Positions 5,403 to 5,442 of a stretch of DNA of 5,442 nucleotides are shown one piece after another. Under the pieces are notes generated by a model. That model was not told the DNA's origin and searched no databases. It saw only the letters and a program-made list of their open reading frames with translations. Numbering within the stretch: position 1 is the first letter of the stretch; each line of letters starts with the position of its first letter. This DNA comes from CAYHZL01 sp964361075. GTDB taxonomy: Bacteria > Bacteroidota > Ignavibacteria > UBA10030 > UBA8401. Both the position numbers and the translations under genes were made by a program. The stretch covers positions 1 to 5,442 of the forward strand of contig CAYHZL010000222.1 of NCBI GenBank assembly GCA_964361075.1, written 5' to 3'.

Positions 5403-5408
5403 AATATA
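5403..5408 (-). promoter_or_regulatory. Possible -10 box upstream of atpC
   Basis: TATATT on the minus strand lies 20 nt before the atpC ATG in an AT-rich, apparently non-coding stretch. No good TTGACA-like box lies at 16-18 nt; only a T-rich tract is found there. It is a weak call that would matter only if atpC is transcribed separately from atpD. Confidence 0.25.
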
Positions 5409-5442
5409 GACGCAGATTTTTGTAATAAAAAATAATCTTTAA

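Noticed and set aside
5383..5442. End of atpD upstream of atpC
   Set aside because: Frames open through this stretch on the minus strand are short and do not resemble the conserved C-terminus of the beta subunit.

Overview
The window reads as a bacterial chromosome segment, probably Gram-negative, moderately AT-rich, with every recognisable gene on the minus strand. It carries a classical RlpA lipoprotein, an F-type ATP synthase epsilon subunit and a monofunctional ManC. Strong Shine-Dalgarno sequences are scarce. That gene mix and the lack of ribosome sites would fit the Bacteroidota/Chlorobiota/Ignavibacteriota (FCB) group, but this placement is a weak inference; no marker gene in the window fixes the phylum.

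Layout in transcription order (right to left): atpC (5382-4966) is followed by a 130-bp palindromic repeat (4826-4955) and a good intrinsic terminator (4771-4806). Next comes an AT-rich gap with an 18-bp palindromic motif (4681-4698) and a strong sigma70-like promoter (4620-4648). That promoter faces a five-gene cluster: alr (alanine racemase), an unrecognised 312-residue protein, manC (mannose-1-phosphate guanylyltransferase), rlpA (septal lytic transglycosylase lipoprotein) and an rpiB-family sugar-phosphate isomerase. A second, partial copy of the 130-bp repeat begins 5 bp after the rpiB stop and runs off the left edge.

The theme of the cluster is cell-envelope supply and remodelling: D-alanine for peptidoglycan, GDP-mannose for polysaccharides or glycans, and a septal peptidoglycan-cleaving lipoprotein, with a pentose or hexose phosphate isomerase at the end. 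The first three genes are tightly packed (8-nt overlap, then a 4-nt gap). The last two gaps look wider only because small inverted-repeat elements appear to have been inserted. A 64-bp element sits at the rlpA stop codon with a 6-bp flanking repeat, and a roughly 117-bp element lies between manC and rlpA with a 12-bp flanking repeat. Removing each with one flanking repeat restores a compact operon and intact stop codons.

The points most worth a second look are these non-autonomous elements, the 18-bp palindrome shared by the alr and rlpA upstream regions, the replacement of the usual catalytic cysteine of RpiB by glutamate together with an added N-terminal domain, and the unknown helical protein between alr and manC.
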